64,000 nucleotides of DNA, taken from assembly GCF_038405225.1 (NCBI RefSeq), contig NZ_CP151657.1, forward strand, positions 2,604,001 to 2,668,000, given 5' to 3'. A model generated the notes under the pieces. It made no database searches. It worked only from the letters and a program-made list of their open reading frames with translations, and was not told where the DNA came from. Source of the stretch: Arthrobacter citreus (GTDB taxonomy: Bacteria > Actinomycetota > Actinomycetes > Actinomycetales > Micrococcaceae). Of the stretch, positions 9,701 through 17,940 are shown piece after piece. A program made the position numbers and the translations under genes. The first letter of the stretch is position 1; each line of letters begins with the position of its first letter.

Positions 9701-10052
9701 GAGTGATGTCGGTAAACGGAGATGTGGCCGGCGCCTCAAAATAGGGCTGCCCGGCCAGCCGGTAAATGAAAGCGGCCATGGCGTCACGGGCAACAGGCGC
9801 CAGTGGGCGGTAGGTGCCGTCCGGAAATCCGGTGGTGATGCCGTTTGCGGCAATAAACAGGATTTCCGCTTCAAAGGGATCTCCGGCAATATCGGAAAAA
9901 GGCGGGGGCTGGACCGTATAGGCGGGATTCGCCTGCAGGGGTGCGGCGTCGTCGGCGCCCACCGCCGCGGGAAGGAAACCGGTAACGGCAAACAGCCCCA
10001 GGAAGGCCACTAAACCGTACCGGCGCGCAGTGCGCCGTTTGGGTGTGAACAT
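6783..10052 (-). CDS. Secreted GH3 beta-glycosidase with N-terminal SLH-like repeats and a PA14 insert
   Basis: A 1089-residue exported enzyme. Residues 1-33 form a Sec signal (FLGLFAVTGFLPAAVGA). Three S-layer-homology-like repeats follow at about 50-100, 112-165 and 180-235, each with a core like NGITTGFPDGTYRPLAPV. The GH3 N-terminal barrel spans about 255-520; the nucleophile Asp should be that of YVSSDFNAAHAF. The GH3 C-terminal domain (LLKNSGDTLPLV) contains a PA14-like insert around 660-790 (STGTYTLSLTHLGTARLYVNG), and a fibronectin-III-like domain closes the protein (TRTGEETVQVYVGS). The domain layout matches beta-glucosidase/xylosidase-type GH3 enzymes; specificity cannot be read off. 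The ribosome binding site is GAGGAG. It is monocistronic, with its own terminator and a long upstream region. Confidence 0.88.
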   Translation of the reverse strand: MFTPKRRTARRYGLVAFLGLFAVTGFLPAAVGADDAAPLQANPAYTVQPPPFSDIAGDPFEAEILFIAANGITTGFPDGTYRPLAPVARDAMAAFIYRLAGQPYFEAPATSPFTDITPETQFYKEITWLASTDIANGYPDGTFRPLAPVLRDTMAAFMNRFSGTYCSIEAARDFPAPTTAPFTDVPVDLQFARDIAWMKEAGISTGWPDGTYRPFLPVERNAMAAFMERLDRYNGSEGGCNPPVPAGNPWLGSDEDAMTRAHWVTAAMNLTQKVGYLVQSGGVGVPEFGLPPIRGKDGCCGLALDTGPSTALPVGVGLASTFDRTLARAYGAVSGEEARAVGFNSIAGPTMDLINTPYNGRMWEDLGEDPLLSGDTAASQVIGEQGPDIIALPKHYNLNNFESRRGDVNVVIEERPLLENYSRNWENVVVNGNAGSVMCAFNQVNAEYSCGNDLLLNQILKGRLGFQGYVSSDFNAAHAFSDYANGLDVAGPGTEFSGPALTAAVEAGEVSELRITDAARRVAYAMFENGIIDNPPVNSFVNPQPTDVAIPDNMLAAHDAIAEEVAEEAIVLLKNSGDTLPLVNADTSSVAVIGSDADWYIDGGGSGAVQNPAQLTTILDGITARAAGATVTQSPGTDPVSLADTVPGPFPVPSDVLTALNAEYRLGVNNFTGATTLTRSERQVNLRTGISADVINTSQVPGIGGQLATAPMSAVWAGTIVPPSTGTYTLSLTHLGTARLYVNGTELINEPADTLLTDEVTVDLTAGTPVPVRVEYTTDAPNQFNGGLNDQPGAIARLGWTPPAGVVAPSITAAAQAAAAADVAVVVARDYTGEGADRGSLTLPQNQDALISAVAAANPNTVVVLATSGPVTMPWIDSVPSVLEAWYAGQAQGRAVASVLYGDVNPSGKLPVTFPVSDEQATTIGPPNPFDIFDVLSPTADYTDGVFVGYKNYVTRGAVPLFPFGHGLSYTQFGYSNLSLPDTVDDADPTGNVSVQIANLGTRTGEETVQVYVGSLPGDVPTPTRQLAGYGSITLRPGGVGTVNIALDPRSLQYWDDEADAFVTPTGPLSIFVGSSVSDTRLVGQVTVQ

Positions 10053-10488
10053 GCAAGCTCCTCAGTTTCGCGGCGGTGCGAATCCCTTCACGCATCACCA
10101 CAGGTGCAAGGGTTGGAGCGCGCCGGCATCATTGCGGGTACCGGGAACAAAGGCAGCGAAATACGCCGGAAACCGTCGGCATCCAGCACAAGCTTCAGCA
10201 GGGATTGTCCGGTGTGGCCGGGTGCGAGCACTTGTGGAGCAGAGCCTACGGATAGGCACCATGCCCTTCAATAGCGCCAAATACGTGAATGGAACCGGGT
10301 ATTGGTGCTAACAATTCCGCCGTGCGACTATCCGCAAGGGTGACAGTGCTTTCCGGGCAGCCGGCATCCAACATTGGGAGAGCCTGTCTGCCGTTTGTGG
10401 AGAATTCCCCTGCGTCAGCTCAAAGACTCCACACAGGCAGCGCCCCACGCACTTCCGCCGGCGGAATCCGGGCTTGCGTCAGGAACCG
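10053..10488. other. Intergenic region upstream of GH3
   Basis: 436 bases with no convincing gene. It must hold the GH3 promoter (minus strand) and lies after the kinase stop at 10489. Apart from the GAGGAG ribosome binding site next to 10052, I see no clear operator, tRNA or terminator with a T-tract. Confidence 0.6.
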
Positions 10489-11904
10489 TTAGCTAAGGGT
10501 TGCGGCCGCAGCGCGGTAGCGGCGCAGGATGTCAGGCGCCGGATCGGACTCCACGGTGCTGGTGCCGGCCTGCTTCCACTCGGGCCAGCTTCCGGTGAGG
10601 ACCCCGGCGGCCTGCCGGGCGGCGCCGTTGGCCACATATTCGTCCGGTTCCGGAACGGTCACCGGCAGCCCGAACACGGCCGAGACGGCGTGCTGCAGGG
10701 CCGCGGAGCGGGCGGCACCGCCCACCAGGATGACCCGGCGGACGTCGGTTCCCACAGCGGTGAGGGCAGCCAGCCCGTCCGCCAGCGAGCAGGCAATGGC
10801 TTCCACGGCCGCGCGGGCGAGGTTTGCCGGGGTGTAGTTCTGCAGGGTGATCCCGTGCAGGGACCCCGTGGCGTCAGGCAGGTTCGGAGTGCGTTCGCCC
10901 TCGAAGTAGGGCACCATGGTCAGGCCGCCGGCACCGTCACCGGCCCCCAGCGCCAGCTCGGTCAGCCCGGGAAGGTCCACGTTCAGCAGTGCGGCTGTGG
11001 CGTCCAGCACCCGGGATCCGTTCAGGGTGCAGACCAGCGGCAGGTAGTGGCCGGTGGCATCGGCGAAGCCTGCCACCAGCCCGGAGGGGTCCGCGGCCGG
11101 CGTCGCGGACACCGCAAACACGGTTCCGGAAGTGCCCACGGAGACGACGACGTCGCCCACATCCGCGCCGACGCCCAGCGCCGCGCCGGCGTTGTCTCCG
11201 CTGCCGGCGGCGATCAGCTGTCCGGCAGGTGTGCGCAGTGCCGTTTCCAGCGGGCCCAGTACGCGGGGCAGCACCGGAAGGTGGCCCAGGGTCTGTTCCA
11301 GCACTGCCGGCAGGTACTCGCCGGTGGACGGAGACCAGTACCCGGTGCCCGAGGCGTCGGAGCGGTCGGTGCACAGGGCCGCCAGTCCGGCGGCTCCGGA
11401 GCCGGGTCCGTAACCGGCCAGCCGCCAGCTCAGCCAGTCGTGCGGCAGGCAGACGGCGGCGGTGCGGGCCGCGTTTTCGGGCTCATGTTCGGCCAGCCAG
11501 CGCAGTTTGGTGGCGGTAATGGACGCCACGGGAACGGTGCCCGTGGACCGGGCCCAATACTCGGCGCCGTCAGTGCCGTCTGCTCCGGCGTCGGCGATCA
11601 TGTCCCGCGCTGCGTCGGCGGAACGGGTGTCGTTCCAGAGCAGGGCCGGGCGCACCACGGCGCCGTCAGCGTCCAGGCAGACCATTCCGTGCTGCTGGCC
11701 GGAGACGGAGATGGCGTCCACGTCCGCCAGTCCGCCGGCCTCCGCCGCGGCTGCCTGCAGCGCTGTCCACCAGGTTTCCGGATCCACTTCTGTCCCGGGG
11801 GCGTGGCGTGCGGTGCCGCGGCGCAGCACGGCGCCGGTGACGGCGTCACGGATGACGATCTTGCAGGACTGTGTGGAGCTGTCCACTCCGGCGACCAGGG
11901 GCAT
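10489..11904 (-). CDS. xylB: FGGY-family sugar kinase, xylulokinase-like
   Basis: A 471-residue kinase. The N-terminal ASKHA motif is [15 protein letters not shown], the substrate-site segment is [13 protein letters not shown] (typical of xylulokinase), and ALLWNDTRS follows. The C-terminal FGGY lobe contains [17 protein letters not shown] and ends PEWKQAG, all matching XylB. Length fits the family (480-500). It should phosphorylate D-xylulose or a related ketose using ATP. It follows the isomerase gene by 144 bases on the same strand, forming a probable LacI-isomerase-kinase operon opposite a ribose-type ABC importer. Pairing with a ManA-type isomerase instead of xylose isomerase leaves the true substrate open. 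The ribosome binding site is AAAGG. Confidence 0.8.
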   Translation of the reverse strand: MPLVAGVDSSTQSCKIVIRDAVTGAVLRRGTARHAPGTEVDPETWWTALQAAAAEAGGLADVDAISVSGQQHGMVCLDADGAVVRPALLWNDTRSADAARDMIADAGADGTDGAEYWARSTGTVPVASITATKLRWLAEHEPENAARTAAVCLPHDWLSWRLAGYGPGSGAAGLAALCTDRSDASGTGYWSPSTGEYLPAVLEQTLGHLPVLPRVLGPLETALRTPAGQLIAAGSGDNAGAALGVGADVGDVVVSVGTSGTVFAVSATPAADPSGLVAGFADATGHYLPLVCTLNGSRVLDATAALLNVDLPGLTELALGAGDGAGGLTMVPYFEGERTPNLPDATGSLHGITLQNYTPANLARAAVEAIACSLADGLAALTAVGTDVRRVILVGGAARSAALQHAVSAVFGLPVTVPEPDEYVANGAARQAAGVLTGSWPEWKQAGTSTVESDPAPDILRRYRAAAATLS

Positions 11905-11935
11905 GGCGGGACCTTTCAGGGAAGGCAGGATGGGG

Positions 11936-12000
11936 GAAGGCTAGCGGGAAGGCAGAGGGGCGAAGGCTAGCGGGAAGGCGAGGGGAAGGCAGAGGGCGAA
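11936..12000. repeat. Purine-rich short tandem repeat between kinase and isomerase genes
   Basis: The block GAAGGCTAGCGGGAAGGC occurs twice with a 26-base period (cores at 11941-11953 and 11967-11979), followed by degenerate GAGGGGAAGGCAGAGGG copies. It lies in the leader between two cotranscribed genes. It is most likely slippage-derived; it contains several AGGGG-like purine runs that could act as decoy ribosome binding sites. Confidence 0.6.
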
Positions 12001-12048
12001 GATACGAAGGGCGTAGACGCGGAACTGCCAAACAAGCGGCGGGGCTGG

Positions 12049-13041
12049 TTACGGCTGTGGGGGCCGGCAGCGCACCAGGGACAGGGTGCCGCTGATCTCC
12101 AGCTCGCCGGCAGAAAACGGCAGCAGCACGGTGTCGCCGGCCGCCAGCGGCCAGGCCCCGTCCGCTGTGGACAGGGTTCCGCTGCCGTCCAGCACCACGA
12201 GGACGCTGAACCCGGGCTCCAGGACGGCAGCGCCGTCGACGTCGGTGCGCTCGGCGCGGAAGTAGCTGCGGGAGCCGTCCGCCAGGGTGGCTTCGCCGGT
12301 GCCGCCGCGCACCACCAGCGCGTCCACGCCGGAGGCGCTCAGTGCACCGGTGTCCGTGGCCTGCAGCGCCGTATCGAAGCCCAGCCCGAGGTGCCCCTGA
12401 GTGGTTCCCTCAATGGCGAAGTCTTTCCACTCCAGCAGGATGGAGAGGTCTTCCGGTTCCTGCACCTCCACCAGGAAAATCCCGCTGCCGATGGCGTGCG
12501 GGCAGCCCGGGGGAACGTACACGCTGTCACCGGGGTTGACCTCCACCAGGTGCATGGCGGCCAGCATGGCCTCCACGTCCTGTCCGTCCACCCAGCGGCG
12601 CAGTTCCTCGGAGCTGATGTCCCGGGTGAACCCCAGGTGCACCGAACCGCCCTCCAGGATGTACCAGGCTTCGGCCTTGCCGTGCCGGCGGCCCAGGTGT
12701 TCTGCGGCGAAGGCCTGTTCCGGATGCAGGTGCACCGGCAGGCGCTGGCCGGCGTCGAGGAGTTTGACCAGCAGCATGGTGTCAGCGCCGTAGCGGGCCA
12801 CATGTTCCGGCCCCAGCCATGCTCCGGGATCTGCGCTGATCTCCTCGCGGAGCAGCCGGCCCGCTGCCAGCTCGCTGAGTCCCAGTGCGGATTCTCCGAA
12901 GAGGGTGGTGGTGGATCCTACCCAATCCTCGGGAACCCGTTCCCCGGCGGCGGCCGTGCCGCGGAAGGCGCGGATTTTCCCGCCGCCGCGGTAAAACCGG
13001 TCCGCAGGCTGGTTGCTGGGAAGAAAGATCGGGGCAGTCAC
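12049..13041 (-). CDS. manA: Class I mannose-6-phosphate isomerase-like sugar isomerase
   Basis: A 330-residue cupin-type isomerase. Zinc-binding motifs of the ManA/Firmicutes type are present: LPVHLHPEQAFAAEH (two His and Glu) near residue 110, GKAEAWYILEGG, then YVPPGCPHAIGSGIFLVEVQ with the third His and ligand Glu. The family interconverts mannose-6-phosphate and fructose-6-phosphate, but short versions in sugar operons often act on other aldoses. It overlaps the LacI stop by four bases (GTGA), so it is coupled to the regulator, and precedes the FGGY kinase. The context suggests isomerisation of the sugar imported by the divergent ABC system. Confidence 0.8.
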   Translation of the reverse strand: MTAPIFLPSNQPADRFYRGGGKIRAFRGTAAAGERVPEDWVGSTTTLFGESALGLSELAAGRLLREEISADPGAWLGPEHVARYGADTMLLVKLLDAGQRLPVHLHPEQAFAAEHLGRRHGKAEAWYILEGGSVHLGFTRDISSEELRRWVDGQDVEAMLAAMHLVEVNPGDSVYVPPGCPHAIGSGIFLVEVQEPEDLSILLEWKDFAIEGTTQGHLGLGFDTALQATDTGALSASGVDALVVRGGTGEATLADGSRSYFRAERTDVDGAAVLEPGFSVLVVLDGSGTLSTADGAWPLAAGDTVLLPFSAGELEISGTLSLVRCRPPQP

Positions 13042-14093
13042 TGGATTCCTCCGGTTGGCTCGTTCGCTGGTGCAATGTTGGTGGTGGTGCCGCGGCGGCT
13101 GAGTGCGGTGGGCAGCACAACGGTTTCAGGGTCAAAGTCCTCGCCCCGGATGCGGCGGAAAAGCAGTTCTGCTCCCAGAGCGCCCAGGGCGTAGTTGTCA
13201 TAGCTGACTACCGTCAACGGCCGGGGCATGAGATCGGAAAGGTGGAAGTCGTCAAAGCAGACCAGGGGTTCGGTGCGGCCGTGTGCCCAGAGGGCGCGCA
13301 GGGCTCCCACCCCTGAGCGGTTGTTGCCGCAGAAGAAGGCAGTGGGTGCATGGTCCGCAGCCAGAATGGCGTCCATCCGCCGCGCGGCCTTTTCCGGCGT
13401 GGCCACGTTGTGGACCACCAGGGACTCGTCGAAGGGCAGCCCGCGATCCGCATAGGCCTGCCGGACGCCGTCGAGCCGTTCGCTCATCGTGGGCATCTTC
13501 AGGGTGTCGATCAGGATCCCGATCCGGGTGTGTCCCTCGTCCAGGAGCAGCCCGGTGCCGGCCCGGGCACCGGCGAAGTTGTCCAGCACCACTGCGTCAG
13601 CGGCCAGGCCTTCCGGCCGGCGGTCCAGGAACACCATGGGCGTGCCCAGGTCCATTTCCTTCTGCAGCCCGGCATGGTCGCCGGAGGTGGGCACGATCAA
13701 CAGTCCGTCCACCCGGCGGCGGCACAGGTCCTGGACGGCTTCGAGCTCCTCTTCGGCGTTTTCTCCCGAGTAGGAGGTGATCAGTTGGAAGCCGTTGGCC
13801 CGGGCAACATCCGCCACCGCGCCGGCAATGGTGGCATAGAACTCGTTGCGCAGGTCCTTGGTAAGCAGGCCAATCGTCGCGGTGCTGGAGCCGGAGCGCA
13901 GCACTGCGGCTGCGAAGTTGGGCCGGTAGCCCAGGTCCTCGGCGGCCTGCTGTACCCGGCTCGCCATGTCCGCATCCACGGTCTGTACGCCATTGACCAC
14001 CCGGGACACGGTTTTCAGGCTCACGCCGGCGCGCTCGGCCACGTCCGTCATGGTGGGGCGGCGGGCCGGGTTCTGCTGGCTCTCGGCGACCAT
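13038..14093 (-). CDS. LacI-family regulator of the ribose-type importer/kinase locus
   Basis: 351 residues. The helix-turn-helix reads TMTDVAERAGVSLKTVSRVVNG, and the hinge-to-effector region RPNFAAAVLRSGSSTATIGL is typical. A strong ribosome binding site (AAAGGGGAGG) precedes the ATG. It lies beside two GACAACGTTGTC operators and opposite the importer operon, and it is the first gene of an operon with manA and xylB. It should therefore repress both directions, including itself, until a sugar or sugar phosphate binds. Confidence 0.92.
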   Translation of the reverse strand: MVAESQQNPARRPTMTDVAERAGVSLKTVSRVVNGVQTVDADMASRVQQAAEDLGYRPNFAAAVLRSGSSTATIGLLTKDLRNEFYATIAGAVADVARANGFQLITSYSGENAEEELEAVQDLCRRRVDGLLIVPTSGDHAGLQKEMDLGTPMVFLDRRPEGLAADAVVLDNFAGARAGTGLLLDEGHTRIGILIDTLKMPTMSERLDGVRQAYADRGLPFDESLVVHNVATPEKAARRMDAILAADHAPTAFFCGNNRSGVGALRALWAHGRTEPLVCFDDFHLSDLMPRPLTVVSYDNYALGALGAELLFRRIRGEDFDPETVVLPTALSRRGTTTNIAPANEPTGGIQ

Positions 14094-14140
14094 CGGTACC
14101 TCCCCTTTGACGTGACGCGGCGTGCATGGATGTGTGGTTT

Positions 14141-14186
14141 AGACAACGTTGTCCCAACTGTATAGCATGGCGGGACAACGTTGTCT
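14141..14186. promoter_or_regulatory. Two mirrored LacI operators in a divergent promoter
   Basis: AGACAACGTTGTCCC at 14141-14155 is the exact reverse complement of GGGACAACGTTGTCT at 14172-14186. Each contains the 12-bp palindrome GACAACGTTGTC; their centres are 32 bp apart, about three helical turns. A TATAGC element (14161-14166) lies between them. Cooperative binding of the adjacent LacI protein is inferred. Confidence 0.82.
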
Positions 14187-14298
14187 GAATGGCGTGCGTC
14201 ACTCCACCGGCCCCTGTTTTCCGCGAAGAAGCGGCCGCAGGGGCACAGAGGTCAGCCGCCAGCCGGAGCGTCAGAAGAGACTACAAAGGAGTATCTAC

Positions 14299-15258
14299 AT
14301 GAAGGCACTCAAGAGCGCCGCACTGCTCGGAGCCTTGGCACTGAGCGCCATCTCCCTTTCCGCCTGCACAGAGGACATGAGCGCCTCCGCCGGCGGCGAG
14401 CAGCGCACTGAGGTCAAGGCCGTGGGGCTGATGGTCCAGGACCTGGGCAACCCGTTCTTTAACTCGATGAAGAACGGTGTGGAGGCCGCAGCCAAGGACC
14501 TGGGCGCCACCTTCTCCGCGCAGGACGGCCGCCAGGACCTCGCCGCGCAGAATGACCAGATTGATGCCTTCATCCAGCAGGGCATCGACGTGCTGCTGAT
14601 CAACGCCGTGGACTCCGAGGGTGTTGGCCCCGCCGTCCAGCGCGCCCGCGACGCCGGCATCACCGTGGTGGCCGTGGACGTGGGAGCCAAGAACGCCGAA
14701 GCCACCGTCACCACGGACAACGTGCAGGCAGGCCGCCTGGCGTGCGAAAGCCTGATCGAGCAAATCGGCGGCAAGGGTGAAATCCTGATTGTGGACGGCA
14801 CCCCCACCACCTCCATCCAGGACCGCGTCACCGGCTGCGAAGAGGCCCTCGCCGCAGCTCCGGACGTCAAGGTTTCAGGCCAGCAGAACGGTGACAACGG
14901 CCGCGAAAAGGCCCTGACACTGACCACCGACATGCTCACGGCATCCCCGAACATCTCGGGCATCTTCGGCGTGAACGACCCCACCGCACTGGGCGCCAAC
15001 CTGGCCGCACAGCAGGCCGGCAAGTCCAACCTGATCATCACCGGCGTTGACGGCTCCCCCGAAGCTGTTGCCGAAATGGGCAAGGCCTCCTCCATGTTCA
15101 AGGGCACCGCCGCACAGGATCCCAACCTGCTCGGCTCCACCGCACTGGAAATGGCAGTGAAGCTGCGCGCCGGCGAAACCCTGGAAAATGACACCGTGCT
15201 GGTGCCGAGCTCCCTCGTGGACGCCTCGAACCTCGCCTCGTACAAGGGCTGGCAGTAA
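14299..15258 (+). CDS. Ribose-type sugar-binding lipoprotein (RbsB family)
   Basis: About 319 residues. The lipoprotein signal ends LSLSACTED (lipobox Cys near residue 25). The mature part is a type I periplasmic binding protein: VGLMVQDLGNPFFNSMKNG, GRQDLAAQNDQIDAFIQQG and DVLLINAVDSEGVGPAV are classic RbsB/XylF-like motifs. The start at 14299 has AAAGGAG upstream; a longer frame from 14149 lacks a ribosome binding site and would cover the operators. It is the first gene of an operon with an RbsA-like ATPase and RbsC-like permease. The imported sugar is probably a pentose or hexose monosaccharide acted on by the divergent isomerase and kinase. Confidence 0.9.
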   Translation: MKALKSAALLGALALSAISLSACTEDMSASAGGEQRTEVKAVGLMVQDLGNPFFNSMKNGVEAAAKDLGATFSAQDGRQDLAAQNDQIDAFIQQGIDVLLINAVDSEGVGPAVQRARDAGITVVAVDVGAKNAEATVTTDNVQAGRLACESLIEQIGGKGEILIVDGTPTTSIQDRVTGCEEALAAAPDVKVSGQQNGDNGREKALTLTTDMLTASPNISGIFGVNDPTALGANLAAQQAGKSNLIITGVDGSPEAVAEMGKASSMFKGTAAQDPNLLGSTALEMAVKLRAGETLENDTVLVPSSLVDASNLASYKGWQ

Positions 15259-15261
15259 CTC

Positions 15262-15295
15262 CGACGACGGCGGCCGGCACCGGCCGCCGTCGTCG
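15262..15295 (+). terminator. Intercistronic hairpin after the binding-protein gene
   Basis: A 16-bp perfect GC stem (15262-15277 with 15280-15295) with a minimal loop, followed by TTCTT. It sits four bases after the binding-protein stop and before the ATPase gene. Such hairpins commonly attenuate transcription or protect the upstream mRNA, giving more binding protein than transporter; that role is inferred. Confidence 0.7.
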
Positions 15296-15330
15296 TTCTT
15301 CCCACCGCACCACACAAAGGCTGCATTCCA

Positions 15331-16857
15331 ATGACTAATCCTTTACTGCGCATGAGCGGAGTCAGCAAGAAATTCGGCGGCGCCGTGGCCCTCGAAGATG
15401 TCCACCTGGAGCTGCACGCGGGCGAAGTTCACGCGCTGATGGGGGAAAACGGGGCCGGCAAGTCCACCCTCATGAAGATCCTCTCCGGCGTCTACACTCC
15501 GGACAGCGGAACCATTGAACTCAACGGCGCGCCGATCTCCATCTCCAACCCGCGTGACGCCCTGGCCAAGGGCATCGCCATCATCCACCAGGAACTGAAC
15601 ACCGTTCCGGACATGACCGTGGCCGAGAACCTCTCGCTGGGCAGCGAACCTAACCGCGGCGGCATCCTCAACCGCAGGGAACTGCGCCGCTCCGCCCAGG
15701 AAAAACTGGACCGCATCGGCGCCAACGTCCCGGTGGACCTGCCCATCGGCCGCCTCTCCGTCGGCATGCAGCAGATGGTGGAAATTGCCCGCGCAGTCGC
15801 GGAAAACGCCAAGATTCTGGTCCTGGACGAACCCACCGCCTCCCTCTCCCAGGGCGAGGCGGACCGGCTCTTTGAACTGGTCGAGGACATGCGCGGACGC
15901 GGCATGGCCCTGGCCTACATCAGTCACCGCATGGAAGAGGTCTGGAAACTCTCGGACCGGATCACCGTGCTGCGTGACGGCCGCTGGGTCTCCACCACCA
16001 GCCGCAGCGAAGCCACCCCGGCGGACATCGTGAACCGGATGGTGGGCCGCGACGTCGACAATCTCTACGTCCACCACAACCGCGAGCCCGGCAACACCGT
16101 TTTGTCCGTCCGCGGACTGACCAACGGCAAGGGCATCGGCCCCGTGGACCTGGACCTCCGGGCCGGCGAAGTGGTGGGACTCGTGGGCCTGGTGGGAGCC
16201 GGCCGCACCGAGCTGGCCCGCATGATCTTCGGCGCCGACGCCAAAACCGGCGGCACCATCAGCATGGACGGGACCGAGGTGTCCATCAGCAGCCCCGGCG
16301 ACGCGATTGCCCAGAAGATTGGACTGCTGCCCGAGAGCCGCAAGGAGCAGGCCCTGTTCCTGGACATGTCCATCCGCGACAACGCCGCCATGAGCACCTT
16401 TGGGCGCTTCAGCTCCGCCGGAGTCATCAAGCGGCGCAGCATCCGCGACGCTGTCAAGGGTGAAGTGGCATCCCTGCGCGTGCGCAGCACCTCCATCGAC
16501 CAGCTGGTGGGCGGCCTCTCCGGCGGCAATCAGCAGAAGGTGGTGCTCTCCCGCTGGCTGATGCTCGAACCCAAGGTGCTCATCCTCGATGAGCCCACCC
16601 GCGGCGTCGACATCGGCGCCAAGCAGGAGATCTACCGCATCATCAACGACCTGGTGTCCCGGGGCGTGGCGGTGCTGGTGATTTCCTCCGATCTGCCCGA
16701 AGCCCTGGGAATCAGCGACCGCGTTTTTGCCGTCCGCGACGGCCAGCTGGTCAAGGAATTCAGCCGCGCAGAAGCAACCGAACACTCCGTCATGATGTAC
16801 GCCACCGGCGTTGCCACCGAAGGATCCGCCGAATCCCAGCTCCTGGGGGAAAAGTAA
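15331..16857 (+). CDS. Ribose-type sugar ABC transporter ATPase (RbsA family, two ABC domains)
   Basis: A 508-residue protein with two tandem ABC domains. The first has Walker A GENGAGKSTLMK near residue 38 and Walker B ILVLDEPTASL. The second has the family's degenerate Walker A (GLVGAGRTELARMIFG), signature LSGGNQQKVVLSRWL and Walker B VLILDEPTRGVDIG. This is the standard layout of CUT2 sugar importers. It ends two bases before the permease start. It energises import of the sugar bound by the product of 14299-15258. Confidence 0.93.
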   Translation: MTNPLLRMSGVSKKFGGAVALEDVHLELHAGEVHALMGENGAGKSTLMKILSGVYTPDSGTIELNGAPISISNPRDALAKGIAIIHQELNTVPDMTVAENLSLGSEPNRGGILNRRELRRSAQEKLDRIGANVPVDLPIGRLSVGMQQMVEIARAVAENAKILVLDEPTASLSQGEADRLFELVEDMRGRGMALAYISHRMEEVWKLSDRITVLRDGRWVSTTSRSEATPADIVNRMVGRDVDNLYVHHNREPGNTVLSVRGLTNGKGIGPVDLDLRAGEVVGLVGLVGAGRTELARMIFGADAKTGGTISMDGTEVSISSPGDAIAQKIGLLPESRKEQALFLDMSIRDNAAMSTFGRFSSAGVIKRRSIRDAVKGEVASLRVRSTSIDQLVGGLSGGNQQKVVLSRWLMLEPKVLILDEPTRGVDIGAKQEIYRIINDLVSRGVAVLVISSDLPEALGISDRVFAVRDGQLVKEFSRAEATEHSVMMYATGVATEGSAESQLLGEK

Positions 16858-16858
16858 T

Positions 16859-17848
16859 ATGTCCACACTTACAAAAAACCCGTCCTCCTCCACACCCACA
16901 GCCAAGAAGGGACCGGACCTGCCCTGGCTCTGGGACCGCTACGGCATCCTGGCCGTGCTGGTCATCCTTGTGGTGATGATGAGCGTGTTCGCGCCGAACT
17001 TCCTCAGCGTCGACAACGGCCTGAACGTGGCCCGCGCGGTCTCCATCAACGCCATCCTGGCGGCCGGCATGACCCTGGTGATCCTCACCGGCGGCATTGA
17101 CCTCTCCGTAGGCTCCGTGGTGGCCCTGACCGGTGTCAGCTCCATCCTCCTTTGGACGGCCGGCGCCCCCGCCATTGTGGCGGTCCTTGGCGGCATCCTC
17201 GTGGGTGCTGCCACCGGCCTGATCAACGGCAGCTTGATTGCCTACCTTGGTTTGCCGGCGTTCATCATCACGCTCGGCGCCCTGACCTACATCCGCGGGT
17301 TCTCCTACTCGCTCACGGATGCGCAGCCGCTGATCGCCAGCGATCTGGGCTTCCGCGCCCTGGGCAACGGCGGCATCGCCGGAATCCCGACGCCGGTGGT
17401 TCTGATGCTCGCGGTCTACGCCGTGCTCTGGTTTGTCCTGGAACGCACCACCTTTGGCCGGCACATCTACGCGATCGGCGGCAACAAGGAAGCGGCCCGC
17501 CTCGCCGGCATCAAGGTCAAGTGGACCCTGGTCCGCGTTTACCTGATCATGGGCGCCTGCGCCGGCCTGGCCGGAGTCATCTTCGCCGCCCGCGTCGAAT
17601 CCGGCCAGCCCAAGGCCGGCGAAGGTTACGAGCTGGACGCCATTGCCGCCGTCGTCCTCGGCGGCACCGCGCTGGCCGGCGGACGCGGCCGGATTGTGGG
17701 CACCCTTATTGGTGCGCTCATCATCGGCGTGCTCAGCAACGGCCTGGTGCTGATGAACGTTCCGTTCTTCTACCAGCTGGTGGTCAAGGGCGTGGTGATT
17801 GTCCTCGCCGTGGGCATCGACGGGCTGAAGAACTTCAAGCGCGCCTAG
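16859..17848 (+). CDS. Ribose-type sugar ABC permease (RbsC family)
   Basis: About 329 residues and 8-10 helices. Family motifs include ILAAGMTLVILTGGIDLSVG near residue 65, PAFIITLGALTYIRGF, and YAIGGNKEAARLAGI near 205. The start ATG at 16859 follows the ATPase stop immediately, with GGGGGA in the upstream coding end. It is the last gene of the CUT2 importer operon, which closes with a hairpin terminator. Confidence 0.92.
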   Translation: MSTLTKNPSSSTPTAKKGPDLPWLWDRYGILAVLVILVVMMSVFAPNFLSVDNGLNVARAVSINAILAAGMTLVILTGGIDLSVGSVVALTGVSSILLWTAGAPAIVAVLGGILVGAATGLINGSLIAYLGLPAFIITLGALTYIRGFSYSLTDAQPLIASDLGFRALGNGGIAGIPTPVVLMLAVYAVLWFVLERTTFGRHIYAIGGNKEAARLAGIKVKWTLVRVYLIMGACAGLAGVIFAARVESGQPKAGEGYELDAIAAVVLGGTALAGGRGRIVGTLIGALIIGVLSNGLVLMNVPFFYQLVVKGVVIVLAVGIDGLKNFKRA

Positions 17849-17864
17849 TTCCTTTCGAGCACTT

Positions 17865-17921
17865 CACGGGCCTGTCCCCTGTTCCGGCTGAGCCGGCAGG
17901 GGGCGGGCCCGTGTGTTTTCC
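17865..17921 (+). terminator. Terminator of the RbsBAC-like operon
   Basis: A long GC-rich hairpin: CACGGGCC near 17865 pairs with GGGCCCGTG ending near 17912, with an inner CCGGCtgaGCCGG stem-loop. TTTTCCTTCTT follows. It may also serve the converging LacI gene at 17941. Confidence 0.75.
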
Positions 17922-17940
17922 TTCTTGTCCTTTGTTCGCG

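Noticed and set aside
10095-10280. Small gene in the region upstream of GH3
   Set aside because: The candidate frame has no ribosome binding site, no recognisable pattern and lies where the GH3 promoter must be.
11936-12000. Possible CRISPR-like array
   Set aside because: Only two near-identical units with no unique spacers of constant length and no cas genes in the window.
15343-16905. 520-codon minus-strand frame opposite the RbsA-like gene
   Set aside because: Shadow of the duplicated ABC domains; His/Gly/Asp-rich and without a family pattern.
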